This document shows, one piece after another, positions 10,998 to 20,081 of a DNA stretch of 64,000 bases. Under the pieces are notes generated by a model, which was not told the DNA's origin, searched no databases, and saw only the letters and a program-made list of their open reading frames with translations. This DNA is from JACCXG01 sp963785755 (GTDB lineage Bacteria > Acidobacteriota > Vicinamibacteria > Vicinamibacterales > 2-12-FULL-66-21). The DNA lies in contig CAWAXG010000003.1 of the NCBI GenBank assembly GCA_963785755.1, positions 1 through 64,000 on the forward strand. The letters are read 5' to 3'. Positions within the stretch are counted from its first letter, which is position 1, and the number at the start of each line of letters is the position of its first letter. The position numbers and the translations under genes were made by a program.

Positions 10998-12200
10998 TCA
11001 CGCGCGCGCCGCTGCGCTGCGTCCTTCGAGCGCGCGTACGAACTCGAGGATCCGGGCGGTGCCGCGCTTCAGTTCGGCGAGCGAGGTGGCGTAGGAAATA
11101 CGGATGAACCCCGGCGAGTCGAACGCTTCTCCCGGAGTAATGGCGATGCGCGCTTCGTCCAGCAGCGCCTGTGCCAGCGCCGCCGAGGTGCGGATGCCAT
11201 CCGGTGACAGGAACTCGCTCACGTCAGGGAACAGGTAGAAGGCGCCGGCCGGCTTGACCATCCGCAGCCGCGGCTCGGCGGCGAGCCACTCGCTCAGCTG
11301 ATCGCGACGCCTGCGGTATTCGTCGAGCATCTCGGTCACGCATGCCTGTGGTCCGCTCAACGCGGCCTGTGCCGCGCGCTGCGTGATCGAGCAGACGTTG
11401 GACGTCGAGTGGCTCTGCAGGGCGTTGGCGGCGCCGACCACCGCGGCGGGCGCCATCATCCATCCGCAGCGCCATCCGGTCATCGCATACGCCTTCGAGG
11501 CGGAGCCGCACAGGACCGCGCGATCGCGGAGCCGCTCGCTCAGCATGCCGACGACGTTGTGCGGTACCTGGTCGTAGATCAGCTTCTCGTAGCACAGATC
11601 CATCAGCACCCAGATTCCGCGGCGCGCCGCCTCGTCGGCGATGGCGCCGAGATCGTCCTCGGCAATCAAAGCGCCGGTCGGGTTGCCCGGGGAATTGATG
11701 ATGATGCCGCGCGTGCGTGGCGTGAGGGCCGACAGAATCGTGTCAGCGCGCAGGTGGAAGCCGTCTTCGGCATGCGTCCGGACGACGACCGGCGTCGCGT
11801 CGGCGAGCTTGATCTGCTCGACCAGCGTCGGCCAGCCCGGCATGTGCGTGATCACTTCGTCACCGGGCCCGAACAGCACCATGACGGCGTTGTAGAGCGC
11901 CTGCTTGCCGCCGGCGGTGATGATGATTTCGCTCGTCGCGTACTCGACGCCGTAGTCCTCGCGATAACGGGCCGCGACGGCGCGCTTCAGGTCCTCGGTC
12001 CCCGAGTTCGCCGTGTATTTCGTGAAGTTCGCGTCGATGGCCGCCTTCGCCGCCTCGGCGATGTGCTTCGGCGTCGGGAAGTCGGGCTCGCCTGCCCCGA
12101 AGTCGATGACATCGACCCCCTGCGTCTTCAACCTGATGGCCTCCGCGGCCACCTTCATCGTCGGAGAAACCGCGATTCGTCCGGCCCGTGCCGCAAGCAT
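10998..12200 (-). CDS. Class I pyridoxal-phosphate aminotransferase (aspartate/prephenate type)
   Basis: A 400-residue fold-type I aminotransferase. Visible landmarks are the N-terminal substrate loop FGAGEPDFPTPKHI, the NSPGNPTG segment binding the cofactor, D and Y in LMDLCYEKLIYD, and the cofactor lysine in GSASKAYAMTGWRCGW. This is the aspartate aminotransferase 1-gamma group, which includes enzymes that also transaminate prephenate. That role would suit a genome with a large aromatic operon, but it is not proven by sequence. Start ATG at 12200 is four bases after the coaD stop, so it is co-transcribed with rsmD and coaD. Confidence 0.93.
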   Translation of the reverse strand: MLAARAGRIAVSPTMKVAAEAIRLKTQGVDVIDFGAGEPDFPTPKHIAEAAKAAIDANFTKYTANSGTEDLKRAVAARYREDYGVEYATSEIIITAGGKQALYNAVMVLFGPGDEVITHMPGWPTLVEQIKLADATPVVVRTHAEDGFHLRADTILSALTPRTRGIIINSPGNPTGALIAEDDLGAIADEAARRGIWVLMDLCYEKLIYDQVPHNVVGMLSERLRDRAVLCGSASKAYAMTGWRCGWMMAPAAVVGAANALQSHSTSNVCSITQRAAQAALSGPQACVTEMLDEYRRRRDQLSEWLAAEPRLRMVKPAGAFYLFPDVSEFLSPDGIRTSAALAQALLDEARIAITPGEAFDSPGFIRISYATSLAELKRGTARILEFVRALEGRSAAARA

Positions 12201-12204
12201 GCTC

Positions 12205-12708
12205 TTACGCCCTCAACGTTTCCCGCGCGAGCTTCTTATCGCGCAATCGATCCTCGACGATTCCGGGCACCAGCCCGTGCACGGATCCGCCGAGCGCCAC
12301 GACTTCCTTCACCAGGCGCGAGCTCACGTAGGTGTACGGCTCCGCCGGCATCATGAACACCGTTTCCACCTCCGGGCTGAGGCGCCGGTTCATGAGCGCC
12401 ATCTGCAGCTCGTATTCGAAGTCCGACACCGCGCGCAGGCCGCGGACGATGACGCTCGCGTGCTTGCTGCGGGCGTAGTCGACGAGCAGGCCGTCGAAGG
12501 TGTCGACTTCGACATTGTCCCAGCCGCGAAACACCTCGCGGGCGATGGCCACGCGCTCGGGGACGGTGAAGAGCGGCGATTTCTCGATGTTCAGAAGGAT
12601 GCCGACCACGATGCGATCGAACAGCCGCGATCCGCGCTGGATGATGTCGACGTGACCGTTGGTCAGCGGGTCGAACGACCCCGGGTAGACGGCGACGATC
12701 TCCTTCAT
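12205..12708 (-). CDS. coaD: Phosphopantetheine adenylyltransferase
   Basis: The penultimate enzyme of coenzyme A synthesis, joining 4'-phosphopantetheine and ATP to dephospho-CoA. The 167-residue protein has the usual length. It has the nucleotidyl-transferase motif TNGHVDII (the T/HxGH motif) after GSFDPL, the conserved VRGLRAVSDFEYELQMA segment and the YVSSRLVKEV (ISSSxxR-like) motif near the C-terminus. The start overlaps the rsmD stop by four bases (ATGA), a common rsmD-coaD pairing in bacteria. Confidence 0.97.
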   Translation of the reverse strand: MKEIVAVYPGSFDPLTNGHVDIIQRGSRLFDRIVVGILLNIEKSPLFTVPERVAIAREVFRGWDNVEVDTFDGLLVDYARSKHASVIVRGLRAVSDFEYELQMALMNRRLSPEVETVFMMPAEPYTYVSSRLVKEVVALGGSVHGLVPGIVEDRLRDKKLARETLRA

Positions 12709-13274
12709 ATCGCTCCTGCGGCCGACTCTTCGGGCGCCGCCGATTGATACAGCGTCAGCGCGCTGTCGCCGGAAAAGATGTCGCGCGTTTTCATGAGTGC
12801 GCCCGCACGCGCCGGGGCGTCGTCGCGCCGCCCGTGCTCGAGGACCACGAGCCCGTCCGCGGTGACCAGCGGAGCTGCTGCCTCGAGCGCGCTGAGCATG
12901 TCCGCCCGATCGTACGGCGGATCGAGCAGCACGAGGTCGAACATCCCGGGCGCCAGCCGCGGCGCGGCGTCTGCAAATCTCGCGCGGATAATAGCATAGC
13001 GGTCTGTGACGGCGCAGCGCTGCAGGTTGCGCTCGATCAGGCGGACCGCCCGTGCGTCCGAGTCGACGAAGGTGACGTGCGCGGCGCCGCGGCTCAGCGC
13101 TTCGAGCCCGACCGCACCCGTCCCGGCGTAGGCGTCGACGACCCGCGCGTGCGCCACCCGCGGCGCCAGCACGTTGAACAGGGTCTCGCGCAGCTTGTCG
13201 GACGTGGGGCGGAGCCCGCTCCAGTCCGGCGCATCGAGGCGCCGCCCTTTCATCACTCCGGCAATGATCCGCAT
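12705..13274 (-). CDS. rsmD: 16S rRNA (guanine966-N2)-methyltransferase
   Basis: A 189-residue SAM-dependent methyltransferase modifying G966 of 16S rRNA. It begins RIIAGVMKGRRLDAPD, shows the RPTSDKLRETLFNVL segment, the SAM loop DAYAGTGAVGLEALSRGA and the catalytic motif LLDPPYDRA (DPPY). ATG at 13274 is chosen because it directly precedes the conserved N-terminus. The frame stays open 24 codons upstream, but that part shows no conservation that I recognise. It overlaps coaD by four bases. Confidence 0.95.
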   Translation of the reverse strand: MRIIAGVMKGRRLDAPDWSGLRPTSDKLRETLFNVLAPRVAHARVVDAYAGTGAVGLEALSRGAAHVTFVDSDARAVRLIERNLQRCAVTDRYAIIRARFADAAPRLAPGMFDLVLLDPPYDRADMLSALEAAAPLVTADGLVVLEHGRRDDAPARAGALMKTRDIFSGDSALTLYQSAAPEESAAGAI

Positions 13275-13378
13275 TTGCTGCTGTTGGTGTTCAGCTTGGC
13301 CAGTGTGCCAGTTGCCAGCGAGAGACGTCTTGGTGAAACTGGCCACATGGATAAATCACTGGCTTCAGCGGAAGGCAA

Positions 13379-15496
13379 CTACCCAATCCCCACCAGTCCG
13401 AACCGCTGCTCCCAGCTGGATCGGACGAGCGCCACGAGCGCCGCGCTCTCTTCGACATCGTCGAGCGCCGCGACCGCCTCGCGGCGGGCGAGCTCCATCA
13501 GCTGATGATCCCGCAGCAGATCGCCAACCCGCAGCGTCGGCAGTCCCGATTGCCGCGTGCCGAAGAAGTCACCCGGCCCGCGGATCTGCAGATCGCGCTC
13601 GGCGATCTCGAATCCATCGGTTGTCTCGGTGAGCGCGGTCAACCGGGCGTGACTCTGATCGGTCAGCGGCGCCTGATAGAGCAGTACGCAGAACGAGCGA
13701 TGGGCGCCGCGGCCGACGCGGCCGCGGAGCTGATGGAGCTGCGACAGGCCGAAGCGCTCGGCATGCTCGACGACCATCACCGACGCATTCGCCACGTCGA
13801 CGCCGACCTCCACCACCGTCGTGGCGACCAGCACGTCGAGCTCGCCCCGCGTGAACGCGCCCATCACGCGGTCCTTGCCATCCGCCTTCATCTTTCCATG
13901 GAGGAGGCCGACCCGATACGCGGGAAAGATGTCATGCGCCAGGTGATCAGCCATCTCGGTCGCCGCTTTCAGATCGAGCTTGGACGACTCCTCGACCAGC
14001 GGATAGATCACGTACGCCTGGCGTCCCTCGTCCAGCTGCTGGCGGACGAAGTCGTAGATTTCTTCGCGCCGGGATTCGGGCTTCGCGATGGTCTTGACCG
14101 GCTGCCGGCCCGGCGGCATCTCGCGCATGATCGACGTGTCGAGATCGCCGTAGGCCGTCAGCGCCAGCGTGCGCGGGATCGGCGTTGCGGTCATCACCAG
14201 GACGTCTGGATGCAGGCCCTTCGCGCGGAGCGCGGCGCGCTGCAGGACACCAAACCGGTGCTGCTCGTCGATCACCACGAGCCCGAGCTCGTGAAACGAG
14301 ACCGGCTCCTCGACCAGCGCGTGCGTGCCGACGACCATCTGCAGCGAGCCGCCGGCCAGCTCCGCTTGAATCTCGCGGCGCCTCTTCGCCGGCGTCGCCC
14401 CTGTCAACAACGTGAGCCGGAACCGCGATCGCTCCAGCAGCTTGCGGATGTTGATGAAATGCTGCTCGGCGAGGATTTCCGTCGGCGCCATGAACGCGAC
14501 CTGCAGCCCGTTCTCCATCGCGACGAGCGCGGCCATCAATGCCACGATCGTCTTGCCGGAACCGACGTCTCCCTGGAGCAGCCGGTTCATCGGCTGGACG
14601 CGCTTCATGTCGCCGACGATCTCGGCAATCGCCTTCTTCTGATCTCCGGTCAGCTTGAACGGCAGCACCGCCCGCGCGGATTCGCGGATCTCATCGGTGA
14701 TGACGACCGGCCGCGCTTTCCTCTCGCTGTCCGCGTTGCGGCGGCGAAGGACGATCCCGAGCTGGAAGAGAAAGAACTCCTCGAAAATCAGGCGCCGATG
14801 CGCGGGCGAGCGAAAGCTGTTGAGATCGGCGAGATTCGATCCTTCGGGAGGGAAATGGACGTCGGCTAGCGCCTGCCGGCGATCCATGAGGCCCTGCCTC
14901 TTCCGGACCGCTTCGGGAAGCGAATCCGGCAGATGGTCGGGGACATGCGCCAGCGCCTGGTGCACGAGCGCACGCTGCATCTTCGTCGTGAGCGTCCCGG
15001 CTTTTTCGTAGATCGGGACGATCCGCCCCGTGTGCAGGACCTCGGCCTCGCTGGAGACTCCAGGCTCGTCACCCTGCTCGTCGTCTTCCCCCTCGCTCTT
15101 GACGATTTCGTACTGCGGGTTCTGCAGCTGCAGGCCGTGTGACGAGAGCTCGAGCCGGCCGTAGAGAATCACCCGCTGATGCGGGTGGAAGACATCGGCG
15201 AGGAACGGCTGGTTGAACCAGATCGCGCGCAGCGCTCCCGTCCGGTCGCGCACGAGCATCTCGAAGATCTTGAAGCGCGGCCGGCGCGTCGGCCGGACCG
15301 CGGCGCTGATGACTTCGGCCTGTATGGACGCCACCATCCCGGGCCGCAGCGCCGCGATGGTCTGAAAGCTGCCGCGATCTTCGTACCGGATTGGAAACCG
15401 GTACAGGAGGTCCTCGACGGTCGAGAGTCCGACGCGCTGAAGATCGGCCGCCCGGCGCGGACCAACGCCCTTCAGGTATTGAAGCGCGGAGGTCAA
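13379..15496 (-). CDS. recG: ATP-dependent DNA helicase RecG
   Basis: A branch-migration helicase acting on stalled replication forks and Holliday junctions. The 705-residue product has the expected size. Its wedge/OB domain lies at about residues 1-190. Motif I is LLQGDVGSGKTIVA, motif II is the DEQH box (VVIDEQHRFGV), motif III is MTATPIPRTLAL, and motif VI is HQLRGRVGRG. The C-terminus has the RecG segment IRGPGDFFGTRQSG. The only plausible start in frame before ALQYLKGVGPRRA is TTG at 15496. A stop precedes it by about 50 bases. It heads the run to rsmD, coaD and the aminotransferase. Confidence 0.96.
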   Translation of the reverse strand: MTSALQYLKGVGPRRAADLQRVGLSTVEDLLYRFPIRYEDRGSFQTIAALRPGMVASIQAEVISAAVRPTRRPRFKIFEMLVRDRTGALRAIWFNQPFLADVFHPHQRVILYGRLELSSHGLQLQNPQYEIVKSEGEDDEQGDEPGVSSEAEVLHTGRIVPIYEKAGTLTTKMQRALVHQALAHVPDHLPDSLPEAVRKRQGLMDRRQALADVHFPPEGSNLADLNSFRSPAHRRLIFEEFFLFQLGIVLRRRNADSERKARPVVITDEIRESARAVLPFKLTGDQKKAIAEIVGDMKRVQPMNRLLQGDVGSGKTIVALMAALVAMENGLQVAFMAPTEILAEQHFINIRKLLERSRFRLTLLTGATPAKRRREIQAELAGGSLQMVVGTHALVEEPVSFHELGLVVIDEQHRFGVLQRAALRAKGLHPDVLVMTATPIPRTLALTAYGDLDTSIMREMPPGRQPVKTIAKPESRREEIYDFVRQQLDEGRQAYVIYPLVEESSKLDLKAATEMADHLAHDIFPAYRVGLLHGKMKADGKDRVMGAFTRGELDVLVATTVVEVGVDVANASVMVVEHAERFGLSQLHQLRGRVGRGAHRSFCVLLYQAPLTDQSHARLTALTETTDGFEIAERDLQIRGPGDFFGTRQSGLPTLRVGDLLRDHQLMELARREAVAALDDVEESAALVALVRSSWEQRFGLVGIG

Positions 15497-15538
15497 AGAA
15501 GAAGGAGGAACGGTATTCAGTGCTGAGCACCCAGCACT

Positions 15539-16153
15539 CTATTGAACGATGGTGGCCTGCGCCTGGCTGACGCGAATCTCGCGGATGCGCGAAGGCAGCT
15601 CGAACGGATCGTCCATGTTGATGCCGGCGGGGTTCTCCTTCGTCCGCGAGTAGTAGCTGAGGAGCTCCTGCAGGACCGACTTCGGAATGGACACGCCTGA
15701 GATCTCCGCCGCCTCGAGGTTGAACTTCCCTATCCCGTTCTGGGTGGTCAGCGTGCCGCTCGCGGTGATGGGAAGCCGTCCGGTCAGATACGCCATGGGA
15801 TCCAGCCAGCCGCGCTGCTTCTGCGTGCGCACGGCATCGAGATCGACGGTGGCCCGGCCGGCCAGGCGGCCGTCACCAACCGCGTTGATCGTGGGATCGA
15901 CAATCCCGACGGGAATCTTGTCCTTCGCGTTGTACCTGAAATACGCGTTCACCTCGTTGTCGGTGATCTGCGTCGTCTGGGAGGGAGCGGCCGTGGCCGT
16001 TTTGACGGCGGGTTTGTTGCCGAAGTCGACGATCCGCGTGAGCTTGGCGTTGAAGCGATCGGCGTCCTGCTTGGTCAGGCGGAAAAACGCGCCAGCAGAC
16101 GAGGTCGCCAGCGCCGTGATGAGTATGGCGATGAGACCGAACCTGTGCAGCAC
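15539..16153 (-). CDS. Secreted protein of unknown function
   Basis: A 204-residue protein with a signal peptide (MLHRFGLIAILITALATSSAGA) and no other hydrophobic segment. The mature part has an ITDNEVNAYFRYNAK segment, a VDLDAVRTQ region and short beta-rich stretches (LPITASGTLTTQNGIGKFNLE). I do not recognise the family. The beta pattern and the phrase ITDNEVNAY recall periplasmic lipid- or polymer-binding proteins, but that is weak. The start is GTG at 16153. It sits between the ECF sigma operon and recG on the same strand, 43 bases before recG. Confidence 0.75.
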   Translation of the reverse strand: MLHRFGLIAILITALATSSAGAFFRLTKQDADRFNAKLTRIVDFGNKPAVKTATAAPSQTTQITDNEVNAYFRYNAKDKIPVGIVDPTINAVGDGRLAGRATVDLDAVRTQKQRGWLDPMAYLTGRLPITASGTLTTQNGIGKFNLEAAEISGVSIPKSVLQELLSYYSRTKENPAGINMDDPFELPSRIREIRVSQAQATIVQ

Positions 16154-16199
16154 GAATCAATTCTACAGGCACAGGAGCCCGCGGGCTAGCCGGCTTCAG

Positions 16200-16763
16200 C
16201 TATTTCGACCCTTCGCTCCGGCCGCGCGTCGTCGCCCGCTCGCGTGCGCGGACGAGCAGGTCGAGCTTCTGCCGCTCGATCTGTTCCTCGAAGACGCGGA
16301 AGCGCGCCTGCTGGCGGGAATCCAACACCTCATCCACGGCTTCGTACTCGCGCCGGAGCGCCTGGGCCGCCTGTTCGTCGAAGTCACGCAGCGCTTTCAC
16401 GCGGTCCCGCAGGGTCGCTTCATCGGTGGCGGTGCCCGGCGCGGTGAGGCGGCGGAGCTCCTGAATCATCTTGTTGCGGGCCTGCATGTTCTGCCGGCGC
16501 GTGTCCTGGAGACGCTTCAGCCGGGCGACGAACTGGCCGTACTGATCGTCGCTCAGCTGCAGATGCGTCTGCGCCTGCACGATCGCGTAGGCGTCGAGCA
16601 TCGTGGCCAGCTGCGCATTCGTCAACGGCGGCGCCGCCCGGTTGGGACGCCCGCGTTGCGCCTCCGGATCCTGCGCGAACGCCGTGGACGGCACCGCCAT
16701 CAGGAGGCCGGCCAAGACGCAAGCGGCGAGCCGTCTCGTGTGATTCATGCTGTTCCCAATCAT
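16200..16763 (-). CDS. Periplasmic Spy/CpxP-like helical protein
   Basis: About 187 residues with a signal peptide (RRLAACVLAGLLMAVPSTAFAQ) and a mature part that is almost all helix-forming. It is rich in Q, R and E, and contains LQLSDDQYGQFVARLKRLQDTRRQNMQ and long charged heptad-like stretches. The pattern LxLxxxQ resembles the LTxxQ motif of Spy/CpxP-type periplasmic chaperones and metal-resistance proteins. ATG at 16763 overlaps the anti-sigma stop by four bases, and ATG at 16748 is an equally good start. Its place as third gene after an ECF sigma factor and its anti-sigma suggests an envelope-stress or metal-sensing set. Confidence 0.78.
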   Translation of the reverse strand: MIGNSMNHTRRLAACVLAGLLMAVPSTAFAQDPEAQRGRPNRAAPPLTNAQLATMLDAYAIVQAQTHLQLSDDQYGQFVARLKRLQDTRRQNMQARNKMIQELRRLTAPGTATDEATLRDRVKALRDFDEQAAQALRREYEAVDEVLDSRQQARFRVFEEQIERQKLDLLVRARERATTRGRSEGSK

Positions 16764-17380
16764 GACGAGGGTACCGATCCCCGTGCTTTGATCTCCAATT
16801 GAATCAGTTCAGCGAGCTCGGTCCGCTCGATATCCGACAAGCCGTTCGCCACGCGTTCGACCGACCCCGGCCGCGCTCCAATGCCGGCGGCATCGATTTC
16901 GTCGGCGTCGAGCTCGTCTGCCATCGATCGCACCAGGGCCCAGGCTTCGTCCGTTTCGATCTCATCGAACGGCTGATCGACCGGAGCCTCGCGAACCGTG
17001 CCGGTTGCCGTAGTCGGCGCGTCAGCGGGGGGCAGGATCCGCGATGGCATTCCCGATCGCCAGAGGGCGATCGCGATCACTAGCGTTGCCGCCGTGGCGA
17101 TGGCCGTCCACCGGATCGACCGCGTCGCGATCAGCTGACGCCAGGCGGATGCCGGGGCTGGTTCTTCGTCGATTGCGGCTCGAACGCGCGCCGAGAAGTG
17201 ATCCCAGAACAGCGGCGACGGTTCCGGGACGACCCTGTCCTCGACCGCCGCCAGGGTGGCGGTCAACTCGTCCGCCCTCTCACGGCACGCCTGACACGTC
17301 TTCAGATGCGCCTGGCGGTCCGCGCCGAGCGCGCCATCCAGGAGGTCGGTGAACTCGGTGTCCCGAAGATGCGCGGTCAT
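16760..17380 (-). CDS. Anti-sigma factor with zinc-finger (ZAS-like) domain
   Basis: A 206-residue membrane protein. Residues 25-32 carry HLKTCQAC (H-x3-C-x2-C), the zinc-binding anti-sigma motif. One membrane span follows at about residues 92-107 (AIATAATLVIAIALW), and an acidic periplasmic tail ends the protein. It would hold the ECF sigma factor encoded just upstream, whose stop codon overlaps this start by four bases. The acidic tail (DELDADEIDAAG) is probably the sensing side, but its signal is unknown. Confidence 0.9.
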   Translation of the reverse strand: MTAHLRDTEFTDLLDGALGADRQAHLKTCQACRERADELTATLAAVEDRVVPEPSPLFWDHFSARVRAAIDEEPAPASAWRQLIATRSIRWTAIATAATLVIAIALWRSGMPSRILPPADAPTTATGTVREAPVDQPFDEIETDEAWALVRSMADELDADEIDAAGIGARPGSVERVANGLSDIERTELAELIQLEIKARGSVPSS

Positions 17381-17922
17381 CGGCCGCTCTCCTGCAGCAG
17401 CTTTTTCAGGTTGGCCAGCGCATGAAAGAAATTCGCCTTTACCGCGCCGACGGAGCTGCCGAGGATTGCCGCGATCTGTTCGTGCGGCAGCTCGTGATAG
17501 ATGCGGAGGATCATCGTGGCGCGCTGCTTTCTCGGCAGCCGCGCAATCGCCGCGCGCACAGTCGCGATCCGCTCGCTGCGGAGGACCGCCCGATCCGGGC
17601 GCTCGGCGGCCGTGTCCTCGTGCTCCCGCGCGTCAATGGCCTCGAGCACCGGCTGCCGCACCGCGACCCGGTTGAGGCACACATTCACCGCAACGCGATA
17701 GAGCCAGGTGCTGAACGCCGAGTGCCCTTTGAACGTGCGCAGCGCGCGATAGGCGCGAATGAACACGTCCTGCGCGAGATCGCTCGCGTCCTCGTGATTC
17801 CCGACGAACCGGTAACAGACCTGGTAGACCTGCTTCCGATGCCGTTCGACCAGGACCTCGAACGCCTCTTTGTCACCCTCGAGGCAGGCCTCCACCAGCG
17901 CGCGATCGTCCGCGTGAGACAT
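17377..17922 (-). CDS. ECF-family RNA polymerase sigma factor
   Basis: A 181-residue group 4 sigma factor. Region 2 shows QVCYRFVGNHEDASDLAQDVFIRAYRAL and the -10 reading segment FSTWLYRVAVNVCLNR. Region 4 shows LPRKQRATMILRIYHELPHEQIAAILGSSVGAVKANFFHAL, a helix-turn-helix. The start is ATG 17922. The frame is open further upstream, but region 1.1-like extensions are not expected. TGTCTAAC, an ECF-like -10 word, lies on the minus strand near 18055, but no convincing -35 accompanies it. It is followed by its anti-sigma factor with a four-base overlap. Confidence 0.95.
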   Translation of the reverse strand: MSHADDRALVEACLEGDKEAFEVLVERHRKQVYQVCYRFVGNHEDASDLAQDVFIRAYRALRTFKGHSAFSTWLYRVAVNVCLNRVAVRQPVLEAIDAREHEDTAAERPDRAVLRSERIATVRAAIARLPRKQRATMILRIYHELPHEQIAAILGSSVGAVKANFFHALANLKKLLQESGR

Positions 17923-18095
17923 TGCTCGGTTCTTGTATGCCTCGGCCGGGCCGTCAACCCGCAAGCGAACCCCCGCCCCCCGGCGCTGGCTCCACCGCCT
18001 GACTGCAACCGCCGACATCGACAGAACACCCGCAGCCATAAGACGCTCAAAGAGTTAGACAGTGGGGGCAGGACGAAAGTAAAGCGACGGGACCG

Positions 18096-19037
18096 CTATC
18101 CCCTCCTAATCAACGCCTCCACCTCTTCATGCCGCGGCAGGCCGTCGCGGGCCCCGAGACCCCGGCAGTTCAGTGCCGCGACGCCGTGCGCGTAGCGCAG
18201 CACGTCGTGAACGTTGGCGTCCTCGCCGCCGCGCAGCCAGCCGGCGATGAATCCGGCGCGGAACGCGTCGCCGGCGCCGGTCGTGTCGACGACGTGGACG
18301 TCGAAGGCGGGAGTGCGGACCTCCTTGCCGTCGACGAGCGAGAGGCTCCCGCGCGGGCCAAGCGTCGCGCAGGTCAACGACGGCTCGAATCGGCGCGACA
18401 TCTCGCGAAGCGCCGAGCCGAGGTCGCTCACCCCCGTCAACTCGGCCGGAAACGCTTCGGCCGCGATGATGATGTCGATGTGCTCCAGCAGCTCCTCGGT
18501 GCCGGGCCGCAGCTTTTCGACATCGATGACCGTTCGCACGCCGGCTTCGCGTGCCGCCCGCGCGGCGATGCGGGCGGCAAGGGGTTCGTGATCGTCGACG
18601 AGCAGCACGCGTGCGCCGCGCACGGCCTGAACCGGAACATCCCCGGCGCCCATGGCCAGCCGCGAATCGCGGTACCAGATCACCGTACGATCGCCGGTTC
18701 GTCCGTCGACGAGGACCAGCGACGTGTGACTCGTTGCCCCCTGGATGCGACGCACCAGGCTCGTATCGACGTGATCGCGTTCCAGGCTCTCGATTCCAAC
18801 CCGCGCCGCGTCATCGTCGCCGTATGTGCCGATGTACTGCGTGCGCCATCCGAGCCTGGCACACCCGACCGCGGCGCTTGCGCTCTGTCCGCCCGGAAGG
18901 TGTGCGAGGCGCTCGATGCGTGTCTTTCCGCCTGCAACCGGGTGGCTGGGAATGACCGCGACAATATCGAGGCTGTTGAGGCCAAGGGCGATGACGTCGA
19001 ACGGGCGATCGGGCCCCGGGAGCGTTGGCAAGCGCAT
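18096..19037 (-). CDS. PfkB-family carbohydrate/nucleoside kinase
   Basis: A 313-residue ribokinase-fold enzyme. The N-terminal PfkB signature region is seen as LPGGQSASAAVGCARLGW. The C-terminal signature DTTGAGDAFRAGFIAG contains the catalytic Asp of the GAGD anion-hole motif. The family phosphorylates sugars or nucleosides with ATP, and the substrate here cannot be read from the sequence. ATG at 19037 is 38 bases from the divergent lexA start. The lexA promoter occupies that gap, so both genes are probably controlled from the same short region. Confidence 0.92.
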   Translation of the reverse strand: MRLPTLPGPDRPFDVIALGLNSLDIVAVIPSHPVAGGKTRIERLAHLPGGQSASAAVGCARLGWRTQYIGTYGDDDAARVGIESLERDHVDTSLVRRIQGATSHTSLVLVDGRTGDRTVIWYRDSRLAMGAGDVPVQAVRGARVLLVDDHEPLAARIAARAAREAGVRTVIDVEKLRPGTEELLEHIDIIIAAEAFPAELTGVSDLGSALREMSRRFEPSLTCATLGPRGSLSLVDGKEVRTPAFDVHVVDTTGAGDAFRAGFIAGWLRGGEDANVHDVLRYAHGVAALNCRGLGARDGLPRHEEVEALIRRG

Positions 19038-19040
19038 CAA

Positions 19041-19069
19041 TTGACTTTCGCTTTTCCTTTGTCTATAGT
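19041..19069 (+). promoter_or_regulatory. Sigma70-type promoter of lexA; probable leaderless start
   Basis: TTGACT at 19041-19046, a 17-base spacer and TATAGT at 19064-19069 match the consensus at 10 of 12 positions. Only six bases separate the -10 box from the lexA ATG at 19076, so transcription would start at or next to the ATG and the message would have essentially no leader. I could not find a palindromic LexA box that I would defend. Confidence 0.8.
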
Positions 19070-19075
19070 GCGCGC

Positions 19076-19681
19076 ATGCTGCCACTCACCAAACGTCAGC
19101 GTGAAATCCTCGATTTCCTGAACGAGTTCATTCAGCAGCACGGTTACGCCCCGAGCCTCGAGGAAATCGGGCGGCGGTTCAACCTCTCCTCCCTCGCGAC
19201 CGTCCATAAGCATCTCACCAACCTGCAGGAAAAAGGCTTCATCAAGCGCGCCTGGAACCGGAGCCGGTCGGTGGAGATGGTCCCGAACAAGACCGGCGGG
19301 CGCGCCCTCGAGCTGCCGCTGCTCGGATATGTCGCAGCGGGCTCGCCGATCGAGGCGGTCGTCGGCAACGAAACGATCGCGGTCCCCGAAGATCTGGTCG
19401 GCAAGCGCGAGTCGTACGTGCTGCGCGTCAAGGGGGACTCGATGATCGACGAGCAGATTCGCGACGGTGACTACGTCATTGTCGAGGATCGCCGGACGGC
19501 GGACAACGGCGAGATGGTGATTGCCCTGTTGAACGGCGCCGATGTCACGCTCAAGAAGCTCTTTCGCGAACAGGGGCGGATCCGTCTGCAGCCGGCCAAT
19601 CCGGCGATGCAGCCGATCATCGCGCCGGTGGAACAGGTCCAGGTCCAAGGTGTCGTCGTCGGCGTAATGCGGCGATACTAG
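19076..19681 (+). CDS. lexA: LexA repressor
   Basis: SOS-response repressor with self-cleaving protease domain, 201 residues as usual. The N-terminal winged helix has LTKRQREILDFLNEFIQQHGYAPSLEEI and the recognition segment SLATVHKHLTNL. The cleavage site is A88-G89 (YVAAGSPIE). The catalytic serine is S122 (RVKGDSMIDE) and the lysine K160 (DVTLKKLF). The frame is open 17 codons further upstream, but ATG 19076 begins the conserved N-terminus and sits directly after the promoter. It is followed by a DUF3467 gene five bases later. Confidence 0.97.
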   Translation: MLPLTKRQREILDFLNEFIQQHGYAPSLEEIGRRFNLSSLATVHKHLTNLQEKGFIKRAWNRSRSVEMVPNKTGGRALELPLLGYVAAGSPIEAVVGNETIAVPEDLVGKRESYVLRVKGDSMIDEQIRDGDYVIVEDRRTADNGEMVIALLNGADVTLKKLFREQGRIRLQPANPAMQPIIAPVEQVQVQGVVVGVMRRY

Positions 19682-19686
19682 ACGGC

Positions 19687-19998
19687 ATGAACGACCGCAA
19701 ACAGATCAACTTCACCATCGTCCCGGACGACGATCCGGACCTTGCGCGGATCTACGCCAACTTCTGCGCGATCTCCCACACGCCCTTCGACTTCACGCTC
19801 GCGTTCTGCGAGGTGCTCCCGCTTTCCGAGAAGGACATCAAGGCCGCCGAGTCCGAGCACACCGTCAAGGCCCCGGTACGGGCCAAGATTGTCGTGCCGC
19901 TTCAGGTCGTGCCGAATCTCATCGCCGCCCTTCAGGAACACATGCGCGTCTTCTCCGAGTCGACCGGCGGGAGCTGGGACAAAGGACCCGTCCACTGA
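19687..19998 (+). CDS. DUF3467 protein
   Basis: A 103-residue cytoplasmic protein with no membrane segment. The phrase ARIYANFCAISHTPFDFTLAFCEV is typical of the DUF3467 family, short proteins of unknown function found in many bacteria. Five bases separate it from the lexA stop and both are on the plus strand, so it is likely read from the lexA promoter. Whether it has any part in DNA damage is unknown. Confidence 0.88.
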   Translation: MNDRKQINFTIVPDDDPDLARIYANFCAISHTPFDFTLAFCEVLPLSEKDIKAAESEHTVKAPVRAKIVVPLQVVPNLIAALQEHMRVFSESTGGSWDKGPVH

Positions 19999-20081
19999 GC
20001 CCCATCGCACGCTGACCAACCGATCAGGCCCCTGGGTCGTTTAGGCTATGGAAAGGCTCTGAGAAACAAGAAGGAGTCGCC

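Noticed and set aside
13505..14869. 454-codon plus-strand frame opposite recG
   Set aside because: Antisense shadow of recG with no motif.
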